NCBI GenBank assembly: GCA_016098155.1
Contig: JAAAJB010000265.1
Span: 1 to 46,160, forward strand
Origin: Actinomortierella ambigua
Taxonomy: Eukaryota; Mortierellomycota; Mortierellomycetes; Mortierellales; Mortierellaceae
Direction of reading: 5' to 3'
Length of the DNA: 46,160 nucleotides
The notes under the pieces were generated by a model. That model had not been told where the DNA came from. It ran no database searches and was given only the letters and a program-made list of their open reading frames with translations. Shown here piece after piece: positions 21,304 through 31,588 of this stretch; the first letter of the stretch is position 1, and each line of letters opens with the position of its first letter. The position numbers were made by a program, and so were the translations under genes.

Positions 21304-23942
21304 ATGGACCAATACTTTGTAACAGCAAACGTACCTGTAAAAGCCAAGGAGGGCTCGAGGACTGTGATCGAGTTTAACTGGTCGACGCAATGGATCCTTA
21401 TGACTGTATCGCTAGTCGACGTTGAACAGAACACAGTTTTAGAGACTTTTCCGTCGTTCGAGCCACCCACCGACTCGGTCACCATCGTCTGGCCCTTGAT
21501 GAATGGAACGATCAAGGTATGGACCATATTGTTGTGTCACAACAAGGCGCTGCACAGAACCCGGTGTACATGCACAGGGCGCATTTACCATCAACACTGA
21601 CCTTGCAGAAACTATTCTTGTTATCTGGTATGAATCGAATGATCTTTGTGTATTCGCCTGATAACACCGCTGGGATAAAAAAATCTTTCTCAAAGTCAGT
21701 TCGCCTAGAAATGTTTTGCACCACCCCTGCGAATTCCAACGCTATACTTTGTGGCCGATCAAAGAACATCTCTATCTCTCCCCGAGCTATCCCCACTCTA
21801 CCTACTCCAGAACCAACCGCCTCAGAAATACTCATCACGCTCAATCCAACAGTGCCGATGCCTCCCGTGGTGCCCACTCTAGGTCCTGGTGACATACCTG
21901 CCGAACCAGGCATTCCGAAGCCTGGTGTGCCGCGTACCAGCACACTACCTTCTTCAACTTTGAGCATCGATGGTAGCACCTCTACACCATCACATTCCAT
22001 CCCTCCAACCCCTCCAACCCCTCCCACTTTCCGTACGTCAACTTTGCGAGCGTCCCCAACCGCCACAAGCTCGCCTTCTTCCTCTTCCTCTTCCTCATCA
22101 TCGACCATCGCAACCGTCGCTATTGCTTGCGGCGTCATTGTTTTGTTGGTTGTCCTCCTAAAGGTCAGACAATGCATCCGGGGCAACTTTTTATTTCGGA
22201 GCAAGGCTTTCCCATCCAATCGTGGACGTGGTCGCGTGGGTCACTCTCAACCAGGCAACAAAACAGCCATAAAGGCCATGCTGAGCGCGGCAGTGGGGCC
22301 TATCAAGCATGGGGTAGAGATGCTTGGGGGATGGATCGGTTTCCGTAGCCAAAAGCCCAGGCCAACAAACAAAAGCCCGTCGAGCAACATGAGCGGAAGA
22401 AGAGGTCGAAGCAAGCCTTCCACACCCCCGACAATTACAATTGCGACGACCCCCACCACTGGGACTAGTGAGCCAGAGGCGACACCCATCCTGAGCCCAA
22501 AGCCTGTTCATCTTGCACGAGGAAGAGGACCACGACGTCGAGGAGAAGGTGAAGTCTCAGCTCCACAATCGCCCACTAGCTATCATCATCACCGTTCCCG
22601 CCCAATTCGAGCTGCCTCTTCGCCTTTTGACGAGGAGGAGGAGGAGGACAATGGTGGTTATGGCAAGTATAGACAGCAAGATCGCAATCATCCTCATCTT
22701 TCGCCGGCATCTAACCAGCGACGGCGCGGCACTACACGACGCCATGGCGGCGCAGTAATGCGTATCGATCCAACGGCGTACATAAGCCAGCCGACGTCCA
22801 ACATTGCACCTGGTCAGGAGTCCATTTCACATGATGATAGCCCCTTTTACGAACCGGGTCGAGGACGAGCTCGAGGACATGATCCCTTACGTGGTAGAGG
22901 TAGGGAGGAGGAGGAGGAGAAGGACGAGATAATGGCGGCCTTGCCTTCAGGGGCCCATCGACCACGTAGTCATGAGCGCCACCCAGCGTGTGACATTCAA
23001 GAGCATCAACAACAGCAACGGCAGAAACAGCGCCAGCGTCAACTGCAGCTGCTCCAGCAACTTCAGCAGCAGCAGCAGCAGCAAGTCCATCACACTGCAA
23101 AACGGAGCCCACTGCAGCAAGTGGATCCCCTTCGGACCCGGCTCGACCATATTACGATCGAGCCTTTGCGCGATGTCCTCGTCGTCGTCGATGATGATAA
23201 TGATGACGGGAATATTCGGCGAGATCGCTCTCTAAGGCAGACACATCGGCCCTCTCACGGCCGAGGACAACAACAACTACAAGATCAGGCCCGCAAGACT
23301 CAGGAGCATACACTTCATCGTTCGCCTCCCCCTAGGTCGCCAGTACTACCGAGCCGGCGTCATGGAGGCCAGTCTTCGTCTTCCGCTTGTTCGTCCCCAA
23401 TGACTCTTGCCTCGCCGTTATCCGCATCGTCATTCCAGGGCCATCTTTCTCCTCCGCATCGATCCACTCCTGATCGCCGCCAGATCCGTCATGACACTGT
23501 TGCCAGAGAGCGAGGGAGGGATGATGGTGGCGGCCAGGAGTATATCGGGAAGGACGACCATGTGTACCGCCAGACACACCACCTACAGCAGCAGCAGCAA
23601 CGTCGTCGGCGCGATGACACATCGGTAGACAGGCGGTTCAAGGCTCCGAGTGAACACGAAGAACAAGGAGAAGAAAGAAGCGGGATGGAAGATAGACGAT
23701 TGATGGGCGTCGACAGGGCTCGTTCACAGCGACTTGAAGATTCCCATCGCTCGTATCGGCGCCACGGTCAGGATCAAGGTCATGGTCACGGATACGGTCA
23801 CGGTCACGGATACGGACACGGTTACGGACACGGCCACGGTCAAGGAAGCCGCGACCGTCCTCACCAGCAACCACCACACCGCCACCAGCAGCAGTGCTCT
23901 GATCCTGCGGTCTGGCATCCTCAAGACTTGATGTTGAGATGA
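21304..23942 (+). CDS. Single-pass membrane protein with a large disordered His/Arg/Gln-rich tail (848 aa, two exons)
   Basis: Exon 1 is 21304-21516 and exon 2 is 21609-23942. The 92-nt intron has donor GTATGG and acceptor CCTTGCAG, phase 0. Residues 1 to about 140 look like a beta-rich ectodomain with alternating hydrophobic residues. A Pro/Thr/Ser stalk follows, then one transmembrane segment starting at Thr-Ile-Ala-Thr-Val-Ala and ending with basic residues (KVRQCIRG). The remaining 600 or so residues are low-complexity: acidic runs, a Gln run (about 23050-23090), Arg-rich stretches, and a near-C-terminal array of His-Gly and Tyr-Gly units (about 23779-23850). No family is recognised. No signal peptide follows the ATG, so an upstream signal-encoding exon may have been missed. 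It could be a wall-stress-sensor-like protein, but that is inference. Confidence 0.6.
23779..23850 (+). repeat. 12-bp-type tandem repeat encoding His-Gly and Tyr-Gly units
   Basis: Variants of GGTCACGGATAC recur in tandem inside exon 2 of the membrane protein gene and encode alternating His-Gly and Tyr-Gly. The codons vary between units, so the protein pattern is better kept than the DNA. Confidence 0.8.
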
Positions 23943-24359
23943 GACGGAGCAGGTCATAGTCTTGGTGACAGTGAGGGAGGTTGTTCTTTACACAATGAAT
24001 ATAATACTACAAAGATATAGAAAGAAATAGAGGTTTTCATATGAACCATTTGGAAAAGAAAAAAAAACGATCGCATGCCTACCCCTGAGTCCAGGTAAAG
24101 CTGTCGGCGAGTGGCAATGCAGGAAGGGAGAAAGAGGATGGTGCGCATAGGCACTTGGTATCGTAATTTCGTGCTGCAAAACTTTAGGTGACAGCCTTTT
24201 TGCTGCATCCATGCAGAGGGAGAGGGGGACAGAGTGACAACAGTCCACATCAGCAGCAGAGCTCTGTTGACTGGCCCTCTTGTTCCACTCCTCAATTCTT
24301 CATCTCCCATTTCCCTCTCTCTTCCTTTCTCCCCACCACACCTTCAAACAAATCAAATC
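23943..24359. other. Intergenic stretch
   Basis: Holds the 3' end of the membrane protein gene and the promoter and CT-rich leader of the INO80B-like gene. No gene was seen in it. Confidence 0.5.
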
Positions 24360-26573
24360 ATGCCCGTTTCATCCACTCGGCGGAGGAACCAGCCCCAACG
24401 CAACTACAAAGAGGAGGACCCTGACGACATGTCCCTGACCGAGGACAGCGATGCCCTGGAATCTGCCGATGACGAAGACCAGGCCAGTAGCGGCTACCCA
24501 TACGAAGATGCAGAAGATTTCGACATGGAAGAAGACGAAGGAGAGGAAGAGGCAGCAGCAGCAGCAGTAGCGGCAGCCCCTCAAGGGCGTTACGCAAGAG
24601 GTGGCGCTAGTCGCCGCAAGACTTCTGCTTCACCTGCCAAACCACCACCACCAGCCCCTTCTTCGTCCAGGAGCAGGGCGAAATCATCGGCAGCAGCAGC
24701 AACAGCAGCAGTACCACCACCACCACCACCACCACAAGCAAAATCCAGATCGGCAGCAATAAAAGGTGCCGCCACATCATCCCGATCGAGGAAGCCACCG
24801 GTGAACTATATCGAGGACGAGGACGATGAGGACGATCTGATGGAGGACGAGGACGACGAGGAGGAAGAGGAAGACGAGGAAGAAGAGCAAGTTCAACAAC
24901 AGCGTAAACGGGATACTCGTGCACCGTCCCGGAGATCTCCCATCAAGCGTCGAGGTAACTGCAACACTCCTGGACAGTTGACGTTCTGTATGGACTCTTT
25001 GATCAACACCCATTTTTTTTTCTTTGTCTTGGCTGATCTTTGATCTCTCTTATCACTACTTTCTTCAATAGAATTTTCGCCGTTGAGCTCGGAAGGGGAG
25101 GAAGAGGAGCAGGAAATTGACATGGAAGAGGAGGAAATCGACCTCGAGGAAGGCCTGGAGGAGAATGAGGAAGAAGAAGAGGAGGAAGATATCGACGTTG
25201 GCATGGATGAAGACGAAGAAGAGGAAGAAGATGATGACGACGACGAAGAGGAAGATGACGAAGAGGAGGAGGATGAAGGAGAAGAATCCACATCCACACC
25301 GAGCAGGGGAAGAGGCGGGCCCGGTGGCAAAAAGGGTGCATCAGCGTCAGCAGCTGCTGCCTCTGGTGGTGGTCGTGGCGGACGTCAAAAGGGCAAAGGT
25401 CGAGCCTCTGCCAGCAAAGGCGGTGCTGCTGTCAAGGGCAACCTGACGGACGACGAGTTTAGCGACGACGAAGACTTTTCAACCCCTCAACCGGGTATGG
25501 GCTTTGGCGGCAATTTGACCAAGCGACAGCGATCCAAGCTTGATGGTAGTGAAGCATTTCCTTTGGATTTCCTCGAGTTGCCAAGTGGTAAGCCATCCCC
25601 CACCCCTACCCTCACCCAAAGAAATATAGAAAAACCAACAGGGGGACGAGGACAGATATCGGCTCCAGCTATGAAACAGACGGAAGGGTGTGTGTGTGTG
25701 TACGTGGAGGAGGAGGGCGTTGGTCCATGGACCCATGCCCCCTTCTTGTACTATCTTATTCGATGTGCTAATTAGTTTCCTCCGCATCCTCCCTCTCTTC
25801 CCCCGCCCTCTTTTCACTCCCCACTAGCTGCATCGCGCAAGCGCCACAGGACTGAAGAGGAGCTCGCACTCAAGAAGAGTGAGCTGTCACGTCGACGGAA
25901 AAACATGACGGCGCAGCGGGCTGAACAGGACAAGATTGACACCATCAACCGTTTATTGAAGAAACAGGCAGGCAAGCGCAAGAAGGGCGGTGGCGATGAC
26001 GAAGAAGGTGGTGCAGGAGGCGGTGGTGGTGGTGGTGGCGGTAGTGCTGGCAGCGGTGGCGCAGGAGAAGGCGGCAACCTTCGACGGGACCAGGACAGCG
26101 ACAGGATGCGCAAAGTTCGGCACGTGATCCCGCCAACGTATCTTCGGACGATCTGCCGTGTCGAGGGCACGACCTTGTCGATCCCTGAGGTGTCGTTGGA
26201 TCGGGTGCGCGAGTGGATGAACGAGTCGATTCAAGAGCCCAAGGGTGTCAAGCCCTTGGTCACCGTGTCCGCTGTCAAAGAAAAGGCAGAAGCGAATGAC
26301 CAAATCTCACAAACCATTACAAAGCAAGAGGCAGGAGGCGAAGAGGCCTCTGGCGATGCAGCCACAGCAGAACAGATCAAGGCGCACAAGCCTATCGAGA
26401 TTCTGGAAGAACCTTTGGTGCCGCCCAAGGCACCCACGTATCCAGTACCCCGTGGCCATTGTGCTGTGGAGGGCTGTGTGCAGACCTGGAAGTACCGAGG
26501 CGTGAAAAGCAAGAAGCAGGTTTGCGGGGTGGAGCACCTCCGGTTAATAGAGAGCAAGGCATCCCAAGTCTAA
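24360..26573 (+). CDS. INO80 chromatin-remodelling subunit, Ies2/INO80B-like PAPA-1 protein (618 aa, three exons)
   Basis: Exons are 24360-24954, 25072-25587 and 25828-26573. Introns of 117 and 240 nt have donors GTAACT and GTAAGC, acceptors AATAG and ACTAG, and keep frame. Residues 1-345 are mainly acidic Glu/Asp runs with basic and Ala-rich patches. Residues 346 to about 420 form a PAPA-1 region: LTKRQRSK, then LDFLELPS, then TEEELALKKSELSRRRK and a terminal NRLLKKQ, the signature of Ies2/INO80B. A Gly-rich linker follows. The last 40 residues contain Cys582, Cys587, Cys603 and His607 around a WKYR core, like a reduced HIT-type zinc finger, also expected in this family. The protein should act in the nucleus, where Ies2 activates the INO80 nucleosome-sliding ATPase. 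Exon 2 borders fall inside the PAPA-1 region. The acidic tracts are encoded by GAA/GAG/GAC repeats and may vary in length. Confidence 0.85.
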
Positions 26574-26858
26574 CAAAGAAAGAGAGAATGAGAAAGAAAG
26601 AAGTAATGAAAATAAAAAGTAATTCCTGTACGATCCATTTCAACCTACACCGACTTTTGACATACAATTTCGCAGATCAACTTTCGACGGGATAATTGCA
26701 GTAACTGGGGTGGTTTGAATTTACTTGGTGTAGTATGTTCCTGACTAGCAGGGCAGGCCTAGCCATGGTCGAAGCCAATGCTCATGTATTCAGCATGTTT
26801 ACTGTTTATATAAAATAAAAAAAAAATGTGTGCTATACATAGACCACCCTTATGCCGT

Positions 26859-29204
26859 TTACATACCACGCTCGCCTCGGCGTTGGCCATGTGAAGGCTC
26901 ATAATGGAACCAATTATCATCCGAGTAGACAGACCCATGAGGATTCGGGTGCTGGCCACCGACGCCCAGGGGGTGGTAGCCAAATTGGTGAGGATGGTGG
27001 TGGTGCTGGAATTCATTGCCGCCCCTGCCATAACGCTGGCCAGGCCCGTCGCCGGGGCCCATACCACTGCCGTCCAGGCCATCCACGTCGCGGCCCTGAT
27101 ACTCAAAGCGATCGCGCAGGCGATCTCCAAGTTTGCGGCCATAATCTTCGACATGGTCCATTCCCTCCCTTCCCTTGCGTTGGGCATCTTGGATCTGCTC
27201 TTGCCACCAGCGTCGCCCTTCTTGCATCTTGTGGTCGACGTCTGTTTGGAAACCCTGTCTCTTGACACGGTCCTTGACTTGTCCCAACCTGTCCTCCCAC
27301 TGGTGTGAGTGCTCGTATGACGGCGAGGCGGGTGCAGGTGGTGACGCTGAAGAGGGCAAGGACCGAGAGGACGTGGGTTCACCACCTTGTTTGGTGTGGG
27401 TGTTCCACCACTGGCGAGCTGGCGACGGCGCACGGTCTTGCGAAGACGAGGAGAAGCGATCGGCAGACGGCTGCTGCTGCTGCTGCTGCTTGGCTCGTGC
27501 CCAGGACTGTTGGCCTTCCTCACGAACCGTCTCGAAGACGGAGGGACGGCGATAGCGAGGACGGGCACCACGAGATTCCTCCTCGTATTCTCCTTCTCCG
27601 TCATCGCGCTGGAAGGAAGATGAAGGATAGGTGCGCGGGTGGCGTTCTCGACCGCGATATTCTTCGTCCCGGGTAGTAGGGCTCGCCTCCATGTTTTCCT
27701 GATCTCCATACCTTTGCTGTTGCTGCTGCCAACGTGCCTCGCGTGTGCGATGCCACTCTCGCCACGATGGCTGCTGATGCTCTTGTTGCTGCTGCTGCTG
27801 CTGCCATTCGTGTTGCAGCTCTGAAGGTTCTTCGTCGACCACCCAAGATCGGCGGCTTGAACGGCCGCGAGGCCATTCTTCCTCCACTTCTCCCTTTCTT
27901 CTTTCACGTAGCTTCTCCCCCTCTTCTCGAGCCCAGTTCCGAACACGATCCCAGCCACGCTCGGCCCCATCGTGCACATCTTGCCGCACTTGGCGTTGAC
28001 GTTGGGACCATTCTTCCTTGGCATGTTCACCGGCCTCGTGGGCCGACCGCTTGAACGAATCGAATTCTTTGGGGATCGTTCGCTGGGCTTCGTCAACATG
28101 GGAGTGGACCCACTGCCTGGCCTTTTGTGCCGAGGCCTCGGCATCGTCCTTGAAGGACTCGGCTGAAGCCTGGGCCCGGTTGGCGGCCTCGTGGCCCTTG
28201 GCTTTCCAGTCCTGCGCGACTTCTTGACCTTTGGCCTTCCAGTCCTGCGCAAACTCTTGACCCTTGGCCTTCCAGTCCTGCGTAGCCTCTTTACCTTTCG
28301 CCTTCAAGTCATGAGCGACCTCTTGACCCTTGGCCTTCCAGTCCTGCGCCACCTCGCGACCTTTGGCTTTAATGTCATGGGCGACCTCCTCCGACCGATC
28401 CTTGAGCTCGTGCGCAACATGAGAAGACTGTCGCTGGACACCCTCAAAGGCATGTTGGGCCTTCTTTTGGAGTTTATGGGACTGGTCCTCCAAATCATGC
28501 GCGACCTCTTTGGCCTTGTGCTCTGCAGCCTGAAACCCGCCCAGAGCAAAGTCAACGGTTCCCTCAGCAAGGCCGACGACGGTGTCCTTGGCCGAGACGG
28601 CCGATTGCTGGAGATGATAGACCTTGTGCTGGGCCTCTTGTCCGATCTGCCGGTAGTCATACGTTTTCAACCCATCCAGGAGTTTGTTTGTCGTTCGTGG
28701 GATCGTGTACGCGGCCGCGCCGAGCGCAAACGCAAAGGGGGACACGAACCGGACGAGGAAATTGCTCTTGCGCGCTAGAAAGGCGCCGACAAACCCGGCC
28801 GCTGTGATGTACAGCACCGCAGGGACGAGCTCTTCTTCCTCGCGCTGGCCAGCTGCCATGGAGGTACCTCGGCCGCGGGTTGATCGACGGTACTCCGCTC
28901 TGTCGTCAGGGAAAGAGTGTTGGTATGGGGAGGACCGGTAGGGTGGGTCGGCGAGATCAAGAGTTTCACCCTGACGTAGTATGTGGTATATCATATGAAT
29001 GAGTTCTTCAATGCGGGATGTGGTGTGCCATTAGACATTAAACGTTGGATAGGGTGTCGAGGGTGGGGTAGGTGGACTTACTCGCTGGCAGTGTAGAGGC
29101 TTGGCGCGAGCATTGGCGATGCTGGCACCTATCACAGTAGATGACACAAGAATCACAGGCTGTGTGAACTGTGCAAGAGTATTAGATAGTTTTTGTTTAG
29201 TCAT
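26859..29204 (-). CDS. MICOS subunit MIC26/MIC27-like (apolipoprotein O family) with an 11-mer repeat extension (744 aa, two exons)
   Basis: Exon 1 is 29204-29082 and exon 2 is 28970-26859. The 111-nt intron has donor GTAAGT and acceptor ACGTCAG, phase 0. The start is uncertain; an in-frame ATG at 29279 would add 25 residues. Residues 89-150 match the apolipoprotein O/MIC26-MIC27 core: a hydrophobic helix from LVPAVLYITAAGFVGAFLAR, a second hydrophobic segment (about 113-131), then Pro-Arg-Thr and a Leu-Leu-Asp-Gly motif. Such proteins sit in the mitochondrial inner membrane and shape crista junctions. Relatives are usually 200-270 residues, so this one is about three times longer. Residues 231-307 are seven tandem 11-residue repeats near KAKGQEVAQDW, and the rest is charged, Gln/Arg/Trp-rich and probably disordered. 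It is divergent from the L-2-hydroxyglutarate dehydrogenase gene. Confidence 0.72.
28173..28403 (-). repeat. 33-bp tandem repeat encoding seven 11-residue amphipathic units
   Basis: Seven consecutive 33-bp units in the MIC26/27-like gene encode Lys-Ala-Lys-Gly-x-Glu-x-Ala-x-Asp-Trp/Leu. Eleven-residue periodicity with Lys, Glu and Ala is typical of LEA group 3 and apolipoprotein-like lipid-surface helices. The repeat also keeps other frames open on both strands. Confidence 0.85.
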
Positions 29205-29657
29205 GGTTGTCAAGTTTCCATCGCTGCATGCAGTTGTCGTTTGGTTAGAGGGGAGTACCCTGCGAAGCCGGTGGGTCATAGCGAGACTCTTAGCTTTGTA
29301 CATGGTGTGTAAGTGTGTGTCAGGAAGGGGATTGAGGAGGATAGGGTTGTAAAAGAAAGGTGAAAGATGAAGGATGAGGAGACAAAGTAGAGACGCCCTA
29401 TGTCTTGGCATCAAAGGCAAAAGATTTTCAAGGCCGCGGTTTCGCTCAGATTGGGGAGGGTCAGCATGTCTCACTCATGCGATGCTTATCTCGCCTGAAG
29501 AAGAAGCGCTGTACCCGACAGTCGTCTCACGCCGCGTTTTGGGCATTGGTGGCAATGATTCGCCTCCGAGTGACTGTTTCTTCCAATCAATGGTGCCAAC
29601 GCGTCCAGGTCCAGGGCACAATGGTCTTGTCATGCCGCCCCCTTCCCCCTTCTGAGA
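29205..29657. promoter_or_regulatory. Divergent promoter region of two mitochondrial genes
   Basis: Separates the start of the MIC26/27-like gene (-) from that of the L-2-hydroxyglutarate dehydrogenase gene (+). The distance is 453 bp, or 378 bp if the upstream ATG at 29279 is used. Overlapping open frames here show no domain. No clear TATA box was found for either gene. Shared regulation is possible but not shown. Confidence 0.5.
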
Positions 29658-29981
29658 ATGCTCCAACGGACAATACGACCAGCGGCAGCTGCCGCTACAG
29701 CATTCTCTCGGGCATTTAAGGCCCAGAAGCCAACCACACGATTGCTCTCGACGGTGCCTGCATCCCAGAATGACCATGCCATGCGCGAAGCTGATTTCAA
29801 GGTCGACCATCTTGTCATTGGTGCTGGCGTAGTAGGGCTGGCAGTCGCAGAGCGACTCGCTGCTCGGGGAGGTTCAACGCTCATTGTTGACAAGAATCCA
29901 GCCGTCGGCCAAGAGACGAGGTATTTTTTTTTTCTATTTCGCCCTCACCCCACACCAACACACCAAGCATAGCTGCCGTCC

Positions 29982-30018
<37 letters not shown>

Positions 30019-31294
30019 TTGCATAGTTTTTTTTGACACGCGCTACTTTTCTTTTTGGTTAGTTCGAGAAACAGCGAGGTGATTCATGCAGGCATCTATT
30101 ATCCAGCAGACTCGCTTAGGACTCGGCTATGTCTACGTGGAAACAGGATGCTTTACGACGTCTGTTCCAAGAACAAGATTGAGCACTCACGCGTCACAAA
30201 GTGGGTCGTGGGCCACTCGGATCAGGATACAGAATACCTCAGCCGCTTGATGCACAAGGGTCATCAGCTCGGCGTCACCCAATTAGCACTTATCTCACAG
30301 GACCAGATGCGCAAACATGAGCCTCATGTCGCCGGCACTGTTGCGCTCGTCTCCCCTACAACCGGCATCGTGGATGTTCATGGCTTCATGGATTACCTGG
30401 CTCAGAGCATTCTGGGTCATGGTAGCGACGTGGCGCTCGAGTGCAAGGTGACACACATCGAGCATCTCGGCTCTTCTACATCATCCTCGCCTCCGGCAGC
30501 AGCAGCATCGTCACCACCATCACCCTCCAGCATCCCCGAGAGTGAGGACGGTCCGTTAGCAGGACCCTTCCGTGTTACCATGGAAACACCTGCAGGTGTG
30601 ACGGTTGTAGAGGCCGCAACGCTCATCAATTGTGGAGGACTACACTCGGATAAGATTTACAACATGGTCTATCATGGGTTTGGATTTGAACAGGACGATG
30701 CAATGCGCGCTCGATGCCCCTATCGAGTCTACTATTGCAAGGGTCACTACTACAGCTACAAAGGCCCGACGCTCGTGTCGCGGCTAATTTACCCAGTCCC
30801 AGACCCCAATATCACTAGTCTGGGCACTCACCTCACTCTCGACCTGGCAGGCCGGATGCGGTTTGGACCAGATGTGCTTTACGTCGACCGTTCGGATGAC
30901 TATGCGATCGACCTAGAGACCCTGGCAAGTCCTGAACACCTCCAGATGGTGAGCCGTGTTATCCAAAGCTACCTGCCAGCGATCCAGCCGGATCATATTT
31001 ATCCGGACTATGCTGGTATTCGGTATGTATTATTGACTCATTATCTCTATCGCTTGAAGCATCCATGTTGTCTTTGTAGCCACCGAAGGTGTCGATGGTC
31101 AAAGTATGAGTAAGGGTCCTTCTCACACAGTTCTAATATTCTCCTGTAGACCAAAGGTTCAAGCGCCGGGTGACCCATTCAAGGATTTTGTGATTGAAAG
31201 ACGTGGAGGCTACGTACATTTGGCAGGCATCGAGAGTCCTGGATTGACATCATCGCTGGCCATTGCAGAGCATGTCGAGGCTCTTCTATTCTGA
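29658..31294 (+). CDS. L-2-hydroxyglutarate dehydrogenase, mitochondrial (455 aa, three exons)
   Basis: Exons are 29658-29920, 30063-31022 and 31150-31294. The introns of 142 and 127 nt have donors GTATTT and GTATGT and acceptors GGTTAG and CTGTAG, and all joins keep frame. The N-terminus is rich in Arg and Ala without acids, like a mitochondrial targeting sequence. Residues 50-80 hold the FAD-binding Rossmann motif GAGVVG (55-60). Exon 2 contains NSEVIHAGIYYP and the exon 2/3 junction rebuilds IRPKVQAPGDPF; exon 3 ends with GIESPGLTSSLAI. These blocks are hallmarks of L2HGDH, which oxidises L-2-hydroxyglutarate to 2-oxoglutarate. Length is close to the human enzyme. A Ser/Ala/Pro-rich insertion of about 30 residues (near 30470-30560) interrupts the substrate domain and is probably a surface loop. 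Intron 1 has a CT microsatellite. Confidence 0.92.
29986..30014. repeat. (CT)n microsatellite in an intron
   Basis: About 14 CT units inside intron 1 of the L-2-hydroxyglutarate dehydrogenase gene (29921-30062). Confidence 0.9.
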
Positions 31295-31588
31295 ACCAAA
31301 ATTCCACATCATAAGATTCTTGGAGCATCTCATCTCCCCCCTTGTGCACATCATACCCCCCCTCTCTCTCTCTCCCTTCATCCATGGCAGCTATGAGGCA
31401 CGTCGAGACTAAATTTATTATGTTGCTATTGCTTATAGCCATCCACCTTGAGTGTCAATTTGGTGTACTTTTTTCACAGTATGTTATACTTGGCTGTTGA
31501 CAGAATCCATTGGTAGTTGTGCACAATTGGAGGGAGGTCAGAAGGGCAGAACCATTGCAAAGCCCGAGGATTTTTGGTTCGTCCATGT

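Noticed and set aside
26759..28252. A 497-residue minus-strand frame overlapping the MIC26/27-like gene in another phase
   Set aside because: It follows from the compositional bias and the 33-bp repeats, which keep several frames open. It has no domain, while the main frame carries the apolipoprotein O core.
28191..28778. Leu-rich plus-strand frame antisense to the 11-mer repeats
   Set aside because: It is the mirror of the repeat array (33 is divisible by three) and has no independent support.
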